This document shows positions 8,190 to 16,930 of a DNA stretch of 60,559 bases, piece by piece. The notes under the pieces were generated by a model. The model did no database searches, was not told where the DNA came from, and was given only the letters and a program-made list of their open reading frames with translations. Origin of the DNA: Calditrichota bacterium (GTDB lineage Bacteria > CLD3); NCBI GenBank assembly GCA_008501735.1, contig QQUF01000024.1, positions 1 to 60,559 on the forward strand. Reading direction: 5' to 3'. Made by a program: the position numbers and the translations under genes. Within the stretch, counting starts at the first letter, position 1. Each line of letters begins with the position of its first letter.

Positions 8190-9116
8190 ATGGAAAAATT
8201 ACCAAATTTTATAAATCTGAAAATCAGAAATGAAACTCAACAAAAGTTGAGGCATTTCTTTCAACAAAAAAATTATCTCGAAGTTGACACTCCTCTCATT
8301 TCAAATTTCCCTTCAATTGATTTACACATTGAGCCTTTTACAACTTTTTATCAAAATTCTGAAGAATCTTTTTTACAGACTTCACCTGAATTTGCAATGA
8401 AAAGATTACTTTCTCTTGGCTCAGGCTCAATTTTTCAAATTTGTAAAGCTTTCCGTAATGGAGAGTTTGGGCAAATTCACAACCCTGAATTTACAATTGT
8501 CGAATGGTACAAAGTTGGAGCAAATCACTTTGAATTAATGGCAGAGATTTCTGAACTTTTTGAATCTGAATTCGGATTTCCAAAAGCAAAACTCAGAAGC
8601 TATCAAAATATTTTTGAGACATTCTTAGAAATCAACCCTTTTGAAATTAATTTTGATTCTTTGAAAGATTTTACTCAAAGTAAAGTCAGAAACCTACCTG
8701 AATTAAACTCTAAAGATGACTTTCTAAATTTACTCCTAACTGAATTTATTGAACCAAAACTTGGTTTTCAGCAACCCGAATTCATTTACGATTACCCAGA
8801 ATCTCAAGCAGCTTTGGCAAAAATTGAAAATGGTAAAGCCCAGAGATTTGAACTTTATATTAAAGGGACTGAAATTTGTAATGGGTTCAATGAGCTAACA
8901 GATGAAAATGAGCAAAAAAATCGATTCATTCAGGAAAATGAAAAACGATTTAAAGCCAAAAAAAGAGAGCTACCAATCGATTACAGATTTTTAGAGGCAT
9001 TAAAAACAATGCCAGAATGTTCGGGTGTTGCAATGGGCTTTGACAGATTAGTTATGCTTTTAACGCAAAGTAGTTCGATTAAACAAGTTATTACTTTTGA
9101 TTTTCCAAATGCTTAA
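8190..9116 (+). CDS. epmA: EF-P-(R)-beta-lysine ligase EpmA (GenX/PoxA)
   Basis: EpmA is a truncated class II lysyl-tRNA synthetase paralogue that activates beta-lysine and joins it to EF-P. It has only the catalytic core (about 308 residues, no anticodon-binding domain). Motif 2 reads FRNGEFGQIHNPEFTIVEWY, and motif 3 is MGFDRLVML near the C-terminus. The LQTSPEFAMKRLL segment is typical of GenX. ATG 8190 fits the family start. An in-frame TTG at 8163 would run through the terminator and is less likely. No Shine-Dalgarno sequence precedes ATG 8190, because the seven T residues of the terminator do. The end overlaps the next gene by eight bases. Confidence 0.93.
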   Translation: MEKLPNFINLKIRNETQQKLRHFFQQKNYLEVDTPLISNFPSIDLHIEPFTTFYQNSEESFLQTSPEFAMKRLLSLGSGSIFQICKAFRNGEFGQIHNPEFTIVEWYKVGANHFELMAEISELFESEFGFPKAKLRSYQNIFETFLEINPFEINFDSLKDFTQSKVRNLPELNSKDDFLNLLLTEFIEPKLGFQQPEFIYDYPESQAALAKIENGKAQRFELYIKGTEICNGFNELTDENEQKNRFIQENEKRFKAKKRELPIDYRFLEALKTMPECSGVAMGFDRLVMLLTQSSSIKQVITFDFPNA

Positions 9117-9972
9117 TTTCTTACAAAAACCTTACCCTTTCGACAATAATTTGAGAAAAAATCTCACTATAACTTTCTCAATCTCAATTTTTGTCTTTTT
9201 ATTTTTACTGTTTTTCCAACCTTTCGGGCTAAAAACTTTACCTGAAGACTTAAAAATTTGGATTTTCTTGGGGTTCGGTTTTGTAACTCTCTTTTCAATT
9301 GTCTTGGTAATTTTTATTGTACCTAAAATCTTTCCCAAAATATTTATTGAAGAGAAATGGACAATTCTGAAAGAAATCCTTTTCATTCAAGCAAATGTTT
9401 TGACAATTACTTTTGGGAATTATTTTTATAGTTATTTCTTAGGATTTCACGAATTTACTCTCAATGATTTCATTTCAAATTTCATTGATACTTTCGCAGT
9501 TGGAATTTTCCCTGTGTCTTTCATTGTAGTTTTTAACTACATCGCAAAGCTCAAAAGAAACCTTAAAGAATCAAAAATGCTCAATATTGAGTTAACTAAA
9601 AAAAATTCAGACTACATAAAAGAGCAAAGCGAAACTATTTTACTATCCTCAGAAAGTGGGAATGAAAATATTGAGCTTGATTTGAAAAACTTACTTTTTA
9701 TCGAATCAACGAGTAATTATATAGTTGTAAAATATGAGATTGAAAATAAACTCCAAGAAAAAATTTTGAGAAGTAGTTTAACCAGAATCGAGGAAAGTCT
9801 TTCTGAATTTGAACAGGTTTTTAGATGCCATAGAACCTACTTAGTCAATATTCAAAACATAAAATCAATCACAGGGAATTCACAAGGTTACAAACTAATT
9901 TTTGCAGGCTCCGTTGAAATCCCAGTTGCAAGGTCGAAGTCAAAACTTTTAAAAACCTTGCTAAAAAAATAG
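9109..9972 (+). CDS. Membrane-anchored LytTR-domain transcription regulator
   Basis: The N-terminal half has about four hydrophobic segments (residues about 15-145 from ATG 9109). A short coiled linker follows (KRNLKESKMLNIELTKKNSD). The C-terminal LytTR DNA-binding domain covers about 190-285, with the typical LLFIESTSNYIVVKY start, RSSLTRIEE, FRCHRTYLVN and a final IPVARSK segment. This is the architecture of membrane-bound LytTR regulators common in Bacteroidota, with no receiver domain. It would sense a membrane signal directly. ATG 9109 overlaps the epmA stop by eight bases; an upstream TTG 9097 is possible. Three direct repeats lie just downstream (9988-10037), ahead of the next gene, a likely target. 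Confidence 0.85.
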   Translation: MLNFLQKPYPFDNNLRKNLTITFSISIFVFLFLLFFQPFGLKTLPEDLKIWIFLGFGFVTLFSIVLVIFIVPKIFPKIFIEEKWTILKEILFIQANVLTITFGNYFYSYFLGFHEFTLNDFISNFIDTFAVGIFPVSFIVVFNYIAKLKRNLKESKMLNIELTKKNSDYIKEQSETILLSSESGNENIELDLKNLLFIESTSNYIVVKYEIENKLQEKILRSSLTRIEESLSEFEQVFRCHRTYLVNIQNIKSITGNSQGYKLIFAGSVEIPVARSKSKLLKTLLKK

Positions 9973-9987
9973 CTTTTGACAACTCCA

Positions 9988-10037
9988 TTCATCACTATTT
10001 CTTGACAATTCATACCAGAACCAAACACTTCATACCA
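9988..10037 (+). promoter_or_regulatory. Three direct repeats TTCATACCA, candidate LytTR binding sites
   Basis: TTCATCACT (9988-9996), TTCATACCA (10009-10017) and TTCATACCA (10029-10037) recur with 21- and 20-base spacing, each preceded by CA plus one or two bases. LytTR domains bind pairs of roughly 9-base direct repeats about two helical turns apart. The array starts 15 bases after the stop of the LytTR gene and ends about 80 bases before the DUF2306-like gene. A TTGACT hexamer follows at 10065. That these are the operator of this LytTR protein is an inference from spacing and position. Confidence 0.55.
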
Positions 10038-10118
10038 AAATCAAGCCAATCTAAACATTAGAATTTGACTCTTTAACTTCTCCAATTAAGTTCTTAAAAA
10101 TAACAAAGGAACTTTCAA

Positions 10119-10793
10119 ATGAAAACAGTTTTAGACATTGCATTAGTCATTCACATAATTTGCGGATTCGTTTCGTTAGTTGTTGCTCCATTAGCAATGA
10201 TTACCAAAAAAGGTGGAAAATCTCATAAAAGTTGGGGTAAAATTTACTTTGTAGGAATGACAGGCGTTGCAATAACGGGCGTTTTTATTTCCATTCTAAA
10301 GTCAATTCCATTTTTACTAATGGTTTCAGTCTTTAGTTATTATTTTGTCGCTTATGGCTACAGAATTATTTACTTAAAAAACCTGCATAAAGACCAAAAA
10401 CCTACTCGTTTAGATTGGGAAATTGCAATTGTAACAGGTTTGTTCAACATTGGTTTAATCTGCTTTGGCATTTACCAAATTCTTAATCAAACTTCAAATT
10501 CATTTTCCTACATCGCGATAGTTTTCGGAATTGTTGGAATTCAGACTGTTTACTCAAATTCAAAACTCTTCTGGAAAAAACCAACTGATCCAAAACATTG
10601 GTTTTACAGCCACATTGGCGGAATGGTTGGAAGTTACATCGCAACAGTTTCCGCATTTTCAGCAACCAATTTTTATTTTTTACCCACTGTTTTAAGATGG
10701 CTTTGGCCCACAATCCTTGGAGTCCCTTTAATAATTTTTTGGATAAAACACTACAAAAACAAATTTAATTCTGCCCAAAAAGGAGAAAATTAA
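10119..10793 (+). CDS. DUF2306-like polytopic membrane protein
   Basis: This 224-residue protein has about six to seven hydrophobic helices. It starts with a His-containing helix (VIHIICGFVSLVVAPLAM), then a KKGGKSHKSWGKIYF segment typical of DUF2306-like proteins. Further His residues occur in KHWFYSHIGG. The function of the family is unknown; conserved membrane His residues hint at haem or metal binding, but that is speculation. AAAGGA precedes ATG 10119. It is followed one base later by a TPR gene, so the two form an operon, probably under the LytTR-type repeats upstream. Confidence 0.65.
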   Translation: MKTVLDIALVIHIICGFVSLVVAPLAMITKKGGKSHKSWGKIYFVGMTGVAITGVFISILKSIPFLLMVSVFSYYFVAYGYRIIYLKNLHKDQKPTRLDWEIAIVTGLFNIGLICFGIYQILNQTSNSFSYIAIVFGIVGIQTVYSNSKLFWKKPTDPKHWFYSHIGGMVGSYIATVSAFSATNFYFLPTVLRWLWPTILGVPLIIFWIKHYKNKFNSAQKGEN

Positions 10794-10794
10794 A

Positions 10795-11850
10795 ATGCTT
10801 AAAACTTTAATTTTCATTACTCTACTCTGCTCAAATGCCTTTGCACAAAATGGTTTTGAACAAGCCAAAAAATTATTCGAAGATGCCCAAAGATTTGAAG
10901 CAGAAAAAATTCTTAAAAACCTTCCTCAAAAAAACGAAACAATTTTTCTACTTGGAAAAATCTACTACTACGAAGGGAATTACGAAAAAGCAAACGAGCA
11001 ATTTGAAAAGATTATCAGCCAAAACCCAAATGTTGGAGAATACCATTTGTGGAGTGGTAAAAATAACTCTAAAAGAGTCGCAAAAGTGAATTTCTTGAAA
11101 AAAGCATTCATCGCCAATTCAATGAAAAATGACTTTAAAAATGCAATAAAATTAGAGCCTAACAACTTGGAAGCAAGAATTAGTTTGTTTGAATTTTATT
11201 TGCAAGCTCCAATGATTGCAGGTGGAAGTGTTTCAAAAGCAAAAAATGAAGCTAAGGCAATCTTCAAATTTGATAAAATTCAAGGGTTAATTGCAGAAAG
11301 TAGAATTGAGGAAGTTGATGGATTAGAAAGCAAAGCAGAAAAGATACTTTTGGAAGCTAAAAAGGAATTTTCAAATGAAGCTGAACTTAATTTTGCTTTA
11401 GTCCAATTTTATAAAAGGACTGAGCAAAATGAGAAGTACATTCAGGCTCTAATTGAAATTTCTAAAATTTTCCCAAATGAAAAATCTTCAACATTTTTTG
11501 AGTTAGGACTTACCGAACAAAGGAACGAAAATTACAAAGAAGCTTTTGAATTTTTTGAAAAGTCAATTCAAGCTGATTCAACAAATTTTGCTTCTTACTA
11601 CCAATTTGCAAGGACAAGTATTTTTGCAAATTTACATTTAGAAAAAGGTAGAGATTACTTAACTAACTACATTCAAAACAACAGAGATAACTCAAGCCCT
11701 TCAAAATCTTGGGCAAATTTTAGACTTGGATTAATTTATGAGAAGTTAAAGGACTTTGACAAAGCTAAGTTTCATTTTAAAGAATCCTTAAGGTTTAATC
11801 CCAAAAATGAAAAAGCCAAAAAAGCATTAAAAAAAATTGAATTAAATTGA
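10795..11850 (+). CDS. Exported tetratricopeptide-repeat protein
   Basis: The protein has 351 residues and a Sec signal peptide of about 17 residues (cleavage after AFA). Several TPR helices follow: AKKLFEDAQRFEAEKIL, IYYYEGNYEKANEQFEK, ELGLTEQRNENYKEAFEFFEK and a final YEKLKDFDKAKFHFKESL. TPR domains mediate protein contacts, here in the periplasm. The start is ATG 10795, with AAAAGGAG ahead of it inside the end of the membrane-protein gene. It ends with TGA, showing that UGA is used as a normal stop here. It is operonic with the DUF2306-like gene. The specific role is not recognisable. Confidence 0.75.
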   Translation: MLKTLIFITLLCSNAFAQNGFEQAKKLFEDAQRFEAEKILKNLPQKNETIFLLGKIYYYEGNYEKANEQFEKIISQNPNVGEYHLWSGKNNSKRVAKVNFLKKAFIANSMKNDFKNAIKLEPNNLEARISLFEFYLQAPMIAGGSVSKAKNEAKAIFKFDKIQGLIAESRIEEVDGLESKAEKILLEAKKEFSNEAELNFALVQFYKRTEQNEKYIQALIEISKIFPNEKSSTFFELGLTEQRNENYKEAFEFFEKSIQADSTNFASYYQFARTSIFANLHLEKGRDYLTNYIQNNRDNSSPSKSWANFRLGLIYEKLKDFDKAKFHFKESLRFNPKNEKAKKALKKIELN

Positions 11851-11914
11851 AACAAATCCTTCTAAAAATTAGTCTTTGTTCTCAACCTTAATCTAAAAAA
11901 TAGTGAGAACAAAA

Positions 11915-12763
11915 ATGAATGAAGAAAGTTTAAAACTTCAAGAACTTGCTAAAAAACTTTTACCAGAAATTACGACAGATGAAAATGTTGAAGCAGTTTC
12001 AATTGTCGGCTCAGTAGCTTACGGAATGTCAGATTCTGCTTCCGACATTGATTTATTGATTTTATTTAATAAACTAACTGATGAGAAAATTGAACAAATT
12101 AAAAAATTCTGGACTCCTCGAAAGCCAATTTATGTGATTGGAGGAAAAGAAGCTGGGTTTATAACAGTTGGAAGATTTGTTGATAAAGTCAAAATCGATT
12201 TTGGACATTTAAGAAGAAATTATTACGACGAAATCATTGAAAATGTCTGTGTGAAAGGCAAAACAGACTTAGAGCAACAAGCAGCCTTGTTTGGCTTACT
12301 CAACTCCACTGTGCTTTTTGGTGAAAATTACATTGAGCAATTCCGCAAGAAAATTAGAAATTACCCTGACAAATTACAAACTGCAATGCTCAAAACATTT
12401 TGTCATTTTACTCCAAAGTGTGTTTATGACAAAATGATTGTGGACAGAAATGATAAATTATTTTTCTATGAATCAGCACTTAGAGACTTAAACAACGTAA
12501 TCGCAGTTCTATTTTCACTCAACAAAATTTATCATCCAGGAAAAGCCAAAGGAATTGGTTGGATTCTTGAGAAGCAGTTTAAAATTAAGCCTAAGAATTT
12601 GGAACAGAAAATTGATTTGGTCTTAACTTCAAGCCTGAAAAAAGGAACCAAAGTTTTATTTGAATTAATCAATGAAACAATGGATTTAGTTTCAGAAATC
12701 CGCCCAAATTTCGACTTAAGTTTTACAAAATCAAGAATGAATTTGGTTTTGAGGGAAAGTTAG
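11915..12763 (+). CDS. Nucleotidyltransferase-fold protein
   Basis: This 282-residue protein opens with an NTP-transferase core. GSVAYG (32-37) and SDIDLLIL (43-50) give Asp44 and Asp46, and KIDFGHL supplies a third acidic residue, Asp95. This is the minimal metal-binding triad of the pol-beta nucleotidyltransferase superfamily. The C-terminal half is helical and resembles aminoglycoside-adenylyltransferase-like or KNTase C-terminal regions only in general shape. ATG 11915 is preferred over GTG 11903. It lies alone between the TPR gene and the convergent PorV-like gene, with a four-base gap to the latter. Its substrate (small molecule, RNA or protein) is unknown. Confidence 0.7.
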   Translation: MNEESLKLQELAKKLLPEITTDENVEAVSIVGSVAYGMSDSASDIDLLILFNKLTDEKIEQIKKFWTPRKPIYVIGGKEAGFITVGRFVDKVKIDFGHLRRNYYDEIIENVCVKGKTDLEQQAALFGLLNSTVLFGENYIEQFRKKIRNYPDKLQTAMLKTFCHFTPKCVYDKMIVDRNDKLFFYESALRDLNNVIAVLFSLNKIYHPGKAKGIGWILEKQFKIKPKNLEQKIDLVLTSSLKKGTKVLFELINETMDLVSEIRPNFDLSFTKSRMNLVLRES

Positions 12764-12767
12764 GCTC

Positions 12768-13736
12768 TTAAAAAAATAACTTTACACTGAAAAGCTGATT
12801 TGCTCTAAGTCCTACATCTTCGTCATCGTAAGCGTAATCGAATCTTACTTTTACTTTTTCGGTTAAGTCGTAGTTGATTCCGAAACCAAAAGTAAAAACA
12901 TCATCTTTCAACCCTACTCTGAGCGGAATCATTTCGATGTAGTTTATCTCCATTCCGTGATGCCAAATTGGGTCGCTCGAAGTGTAATCTTCAATGTCGG
13001 AAGCTAAAGTTACCCAACTGAATTTGTAAGAAGCTCCAGCACGAACTCCAATTGGAATGTTTCCGTCAGCAGAAGCAGGTCTGCTGTAATCGTCGATTTT
13101 CCAACCAATGTCAGCTTTCAAATCTCTCGCCAAAAGTCCGATTGTTAAATTTTCGATTGGTTTAAAAGTCATTGAAGCATCTAAAGCGATTGTGCCTTCT
13201 CTTGCTTGGTCAGTCCCCGAACTTCTTAGTGGAAGTGTTTCCAAAATGTATTTTACATTAATTCCAAGAGCAAATTTTTCACCGATTCGATTTGCAAAAG
13301 AAAAAATAAACTCGTGGTTTGTAGCACTCGCAAATCCCAAATGTTGCCCTGTCGAACTTCTTTTATCAATGTTGTCAGTTCCTGAATAAAGCCAAGCAAA
13401 ACCGATTGCAGCAGTTGGCGGAAGTTTTTGTGAGTAAGCAATGAAATTCTGAAATCTATCAACGTCCATAAAATTGTGGTAAGCAGTGATTTGTTTTTTC
13501 TCGGAAAATGCGATTCCACTTGGGTTGTAAAAGATTGCCGTGTTGTCGTCGGCAATTCCTGTAAAAGTTCCGCCTAGAGCCTTTGCTCTTGCTCCGATTC
13601 CAACTCTTTGAAAAGCTCCTGCTTTTCCTCCATTTCCGTCATCAGCGAACAAAATGCTTGAACTAAGAACTAAAAACGAAAGTGAAATTCTATAAATTTT
13701 ATTTAACAATGAATTTTTCCTTTTTCTAAAAAACAA
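12768..13736 (-). CDS. PorV/PorQ-like outer-membrane beta-barrel protein
   Basis: This 322-residue barrel protein has a signal peptide ending near LFADD. It has the family opening AGAFQRVGIGARAKALGGTF followed by ADDNTAIFYNPSGIAF, the hallmark of PorV/PorQ (UPF0164) proteins of the FadL-like fold. It ends in an aromatic residue (KLFF), as outer-membrane barrels do. PorV recognises the C-terminal sorting domain of type IX cargo and shuttles it. Three cargo-type proteins are encoded at 25.9-35.2 kb. Whether this copy serves T9SS or is a paralogue with another job is open. It stands alone, with a convergent gene on the left and a divergent one on the right. Confidence 0.75.
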   Translation of the reverse strand: MFFRKRKNSLLNKIYRISLSFLVLSSSILFADDGNGGKAGAFQRVGIGARAKALGGTFTGIADDNTAIFYNPSGIAFSEKKQITAYHNFMDVDRFQNFIAYSQKLPPTAAIGFAWLYSGTDNIDKRSSTGQHLGFASATNHEFIFSFANRIGEKFALGINVKYILETLPLRSSGTDQAREGTIALDASMTFKPIENLTIGLLARDLKADIGWKIDDYSRPASADGNIPIGVRAGASYKFSWVTLASDIEDYTSSDPIWHHGMEINYIEMIPLRVGLKDDVFTFGFGINYDLTEKVKVRFDYAYDDEDVGLRANQLFSVKLFF

Positions 13737-13916
13737 TTTTCTTACCGCAAATTCAAGCCGAATTTAGTAAATAAAGTTGAACTTTTTTTGAATAATTTTA
13801 ATTAGGTTTTGTTGAAACATTGAAATTTGACTCAAGTAAATTAACCCAACTTTCTTAAAATTATTTCTTTTACAAATCAAACTCTCAAACTTTAACCAAA
13901 ACTTTTGGAGCAATCA

Positions 13917-14693
13917 ATGTATAAAAACAGAACTTTTCTTGCAATTTCCATTTTCGTTTTAGCAATTTCACAGTTTGTAACTGCACAAAAGTTAAACTTT
14001 GGGAAAATAACTTTTTCTTCGGAAGACGGATTGGAAATTACAGCTGACAAATACATTTCAAATGATTTGAATGCACCTTTTATCATTTTGTTTCACCAAG
14101 CTGGTTGGAGTCGCGGAGAATATTTGGAAATCGCACCAAAACTAAACAAACTCGGTTACAACTGTTTGGCAGTTGACCAAAGGTCGGGAAACAAAGTCAA
14201 CGAAATTCAAAATGAAACTTTCAAACGAGCCAAAGAAGCAGGCAAAGAAACTAACTTTCTTGACGCTTACCAAGATATGAAAGCAACTGTTGACTACGTG
14301 AAAGAGAATTTTGCAAAAGGTCAATTGATTGTTTGGGGAAGTTCTTACTCTGCCTCTTTAGTCTTAAAATTAGCGAGTGAAAAAAGTGATAAAATCAACG
14401 GTGTTTTATCTTTTGCTCCGGGAGAATACTTCAAGCGTTTTGGTGAAAGTGAAACTTTTATTCAAGATTCTGCAAAAAATATCAAATGCCCTGTTTTCAT
14501 TACTTCTGCAAAAGATGAGAAGCAAAATTGGATTCAAATTTTCGACTCAATCCCAACAAAATCAAAACAGTACTTCGTTCCCGAAACAAAAGGAAATCAC
14601 GGCTCACGTGCTTTGTGGGATAAATTTGAAGATTCAGAAAATTATTGGAGTGTGGTTAAAGCATTCTTGAGTAAACATTTTCAAGATTGTTAA
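13917..14693 (+). CDS. Exported alpha/beta-hydrolase (dienelactone hydrolase-like)
   Basis: The protein has about 259 residues and a Sec signal peptide (cleavage after VTAQ, about residue 24). The alpha/beta-hydrolase core has the oxyanion-loop segment LFHQAGWSRGEY (58-69), the nucleophile elbow GSSYS (Ser143), an Asp in TSAKDEK and a His in GNHGSRAL, which together form a plausible catalytic triad. It probably cleaves an ester or lactone in the periplasm. ATG 13917 has TTGGAG six bases upstream; TTG 13905 is part of that site and not the start. A TTGACT hexamer about 90 bases upstream could be part of its promoter. The substrate is unknown. Confidence 0.8.
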   Translation: MYKNRTFLAISIFVLAISQFVTAQKLNFGKITFSSEDGLEITADKYISNDLNAPFIILFHQAGWSRGEYLEIAPKLNKLGYNCLAVDQRSGNKVNEIQNETFKRAKEAGKETNFLDAYQDMKATVDYVKENFAKGQLIVWGSSYSASLVLKLASEKSDKINGVLSFAPGEYFKRFGESETFIQDSAKNIKCPVFITSAKDEKQNWIQIFDSIPTKSKQYFVPETKGNHGSRALWDKFEDSENYWSVVKAFLSKHFQDC

Positions 14694-14833
14694 TTTCTTA
14701 CCGTCGGAATCACGGATTTTAAAGAGTGAAGTTTGATTTTATCATTTTTCTAACCTACTAATTTTTTCTCTAAAATTTTATTCAAAAAAATTTAAATTGG
14801 AGCTAATAATTTTTTTGAAAGGCTTCCCCAAAA

Positions 14834-16855
14834 ATGCAAGAATTTAAAAAAACAGTTTGTGCTCACGATTGCCCTGACCAATGCGGAATGGTCGTAAAAC
14901 TCGAAAATGGAAAAATTGTCGGAGTTGACGGAGACAAAGAACACCCAATGACACAAGGTTTCCTTTGCGGAAAAGTCAAAGACGAATGGGAAACGGTTTA
15001 CTCGGACAAAAGAGTGAAATTCCCGATGAAAAGAATCGGTAAAAAAGGTGAAGGAAGATTTGAGCGAATTTCTTGGGAAGAAGCATTTGCAACCATTAAA
15101 AACAAAATCAACGAAACTTCTGAAAAATTTGGTTCGGAATCAATAATGCCTTACTCTTACGCAGGAAATATGGGACTAATTGCTCGCAAAATCGGAGACA
15201 GATTTTTTCACAAACTTGGAGCTTCAAGGCTTGACAGAACAATTTGTTCAACAGCTTCAACGGCAGGAATTGAAGCTTCTATAGGAGCCGAACTTTCTCC
15301 TTCTTGGAACAACATTGAAAATTCAAAATTCATTTTAATTTGGGGCTCGAACATCGTTTCGACGAATGTCCACCTTTTACCTTTTGTGAAAAAAGCACAA
15401 GAAAACGGAGCCGAAGTTTTTTGCATTGACCCTTACCGTAACCGAACAGCAAAAATGTCCGACAAACACATTCCGATTCGCCCTGGAACTGACACAGCTT
15501 TAGCTTTGGGAATTATTCGCGAAATCATTAACAACAAATTTTACGACGAACATTTTGTAAAAAATTCCACAAATGGTTTTGAAGAACTTTCGGAAGCCTG
15601 CCAAAGTTACACTTTAGAAAAAGTCGAAGAAATCACAGGAATTCCTGCAAACTTAACCAAAGAGATTGCTAAAAAATTACACTCTGCCCAACCCTCTTTA
15701 ATCAAAATCGGAATCGGAATGTCTCGCCAAATTTACGGTGCAACAGCAATCCGAACAATTTACGCAATTCCTTGTTTGCTTGGCTCTTGGAAACAAGTTG
15801 GAGGAGGAGCAATTTTGGAATCTGGCGGAATTTTTGATGTTGATACTTCCGTTGTTACTCGTGAAGATTTGGAGCCAAAAGAAACTCGGCTGATAAATAT
15901 GGTCGAACTCGGCAAAGCCTTAACCGAACTTAAAAATCCACCCGTGAAATTTCTTTTTGTTTGGAACTCAAATCCTGCGATTGTTTGCCCTGATTCTTCA
16001 AAAGTAATTGCAGGCTTGAAACGTGAAGATTTGTTTACAGTCGTTCACGAAAGAATTTGGTCAGACACAACAAAATTCGCTGATTTGGTTCTTCCTTCAA
16101 CGATTTACTACGAAAACACGGATTTTTATAAAAGCTACGGACATCACTTTGCTCAAATGACAAAACCTGTTGTTGAACCTCAGTTTGAAACAAAATCCAA
16201 CTTTGAACTTTTCCAAACTCTAGGCAAAGTTATGGGTTTTGAAGACGAGTGTTTTGATGAAACGGAAGAAGAATTAATTTCCAAAATTATCAAACCTTGG
16301 GAAGGCAAAACTATTTCGGATTTTGAGGTAGGTGAACCTGTTCGTGCCAAAATTCCCGAACACTACCAACCTTTTGCCGACGGAAAATTTTATACCAAAT
16401 CAGGAAAAGCCGAACTTTGGGACAATTCTTTGGTTGATTCTCCAAATTACAAACCTTCACCCGAGGGACATCAAGCTGCGAAAATTAAGAAATTCCCCTT
16501 GCAACTCATCACAGGAGCTTCACATAATTTTTTGAACTCAAGTTTTGGCGAATCCGAAAAAAATCGTAAAAGAGAAAAAGAACCAAAAATCAAAATCAAT
16601 CCTCAAGACGCTCAAAAACGTGGAATTTCAAACGGTTCGGAAGTCAAACTTTACAGCGAAAATGGATATTGTTTTCTCAAAGCTGAAATTACAGAAGATG
16701 TAAAAAAAGGAATTGTAGTTTCAGAATCTCTTTGGTGGAATGAAAAAACAAAAGAAACAAGAGGTTTGAACTTTGTTACTTCAAGCAAAATTACAGACTT
16801 TGGTGGTTGTTCAACAATTCACGCCAATTTAGTTGAAGTAATGACTAATGATTAA
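14834..16855 (+). CDS. Molybdopterin (bis-MGD) oxidoreductase, formate dehydrogenase-like family
   Basis: This 673-residue enzyme belongs to the DMSO-reductase superfamily. Its N-terminal 4Fe-4S site comes from C9, C13, C17 and C45 (CAHDCPDQC then FLCGK). The predicted metal ligand is Cys138 in DRTICSTAS. The middle domains hold the IWGSNIVSTNVH and PGTDTALALG cofactor segments. The C-terminal molydop-binding domain includes GASHNFLNSS and the INPQDAQKRGI segment. There is no Tat signal, so it is cytoplasmic. The subfamily is annotated loosely as formate dehydrogenase or general oxidoreductase, and the substrate cannot be stated. No electron-transfer subunit is adjacent, so it may act alone. 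The ligand is encoded as Cys, not UGA, so it is not a selenoprotein. Confidence 0.85.
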   Translation: MQEFKKTVCAHDCPDQCGMVVKLENGKIVGVDGDKEHPMTQGFLCGKVKDEWETVYSDKRVKFPMKRIGKKGEGRFERISWEEAFATIKNKINETSEKFGSESIMPYSYAGNMGLIARKIGDRFFHKLGASRLDRTICSTASTAGIEASIGAELSPSWNNIENSKFILIWGSNIVSTNVHLLPFVKKAQENGAEVFCIDPYRNRTAKMSDKHIPIRPGTDTALALGIIREIINNKFYDEHFVKNSTNGFEELSEACQSYTLEKVEEITGIPANLTKEIAKKLHSAQPSLIKIGIGMSRQIYGATAIRTIYAIPCLLGSWKQVGGGAILESGGIFDVDTSVVTREDLEPKETRLINMVELGKALTELKNPPVKFLFVWNSNPAIVCPDSSKVIAGLKREDLFTVVHERIWSDTTKFADLVLPSTIYYENTDFYKSYGHHFAQMTKPVVEPQFETKSNFELFQTLGKVMGFEDECFDETEEELISKIIKPWEGKTISDFEVGEPVRAKIPEHYQPFADGKFYTKSGKAELWDNSLVDSPNYKPSPEGHQAAKIKKFPLQLITGASHNFLNSSFGESEKNRKREKEPKIKINPQDAQKRGISNGSEVKLYSENGYCFLKAEITEDVKKGIVVSESLWWNEKTKETRGLNFVTSSKITDFGGCSTIHANLVEVMTND

Positions 16856-16868
16856 ACATATTTTTGTT

Positions 16869-16896
16869 GTAGAGACGTAATGCATTGCGTCTCTAC
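16869..16896. repeat. 28-base palindrome GTAGAGACG...CGTCTCTAC
   Basis: GTAGAGACG (16869-16877) is mirrored by CGTCTCTAC (16888-16896). The core AATGCATT is itself palindromic, so almost all 28 bases pair. It lies between two convergent genes. Palindromes with this GAGACG frame resemble REP/MITE-like intergenic repeats seen in several phyla. A related copy is at 19795-19823. It may also help end transcription. Confidence 0.75.
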
Positions 16897-16930
16897 GTAG
16901 TTTCATTTTAAGAAGATTCCCAATTTTACA

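Noticed and set aside
9985-10040. CRISPR-like array
   Set aside because: Only three short repeats with 11-12 base spacers; too small, and better explained as regulator sites.
14834-16855. Selenoprotein candidate: formate dehydrogenase-like enzyme, prompted by selC nearby
   Set aside because: The metal-ligand position is an ordinary Cys codon (Cys138) and the frame is uninterrupted by UGA.
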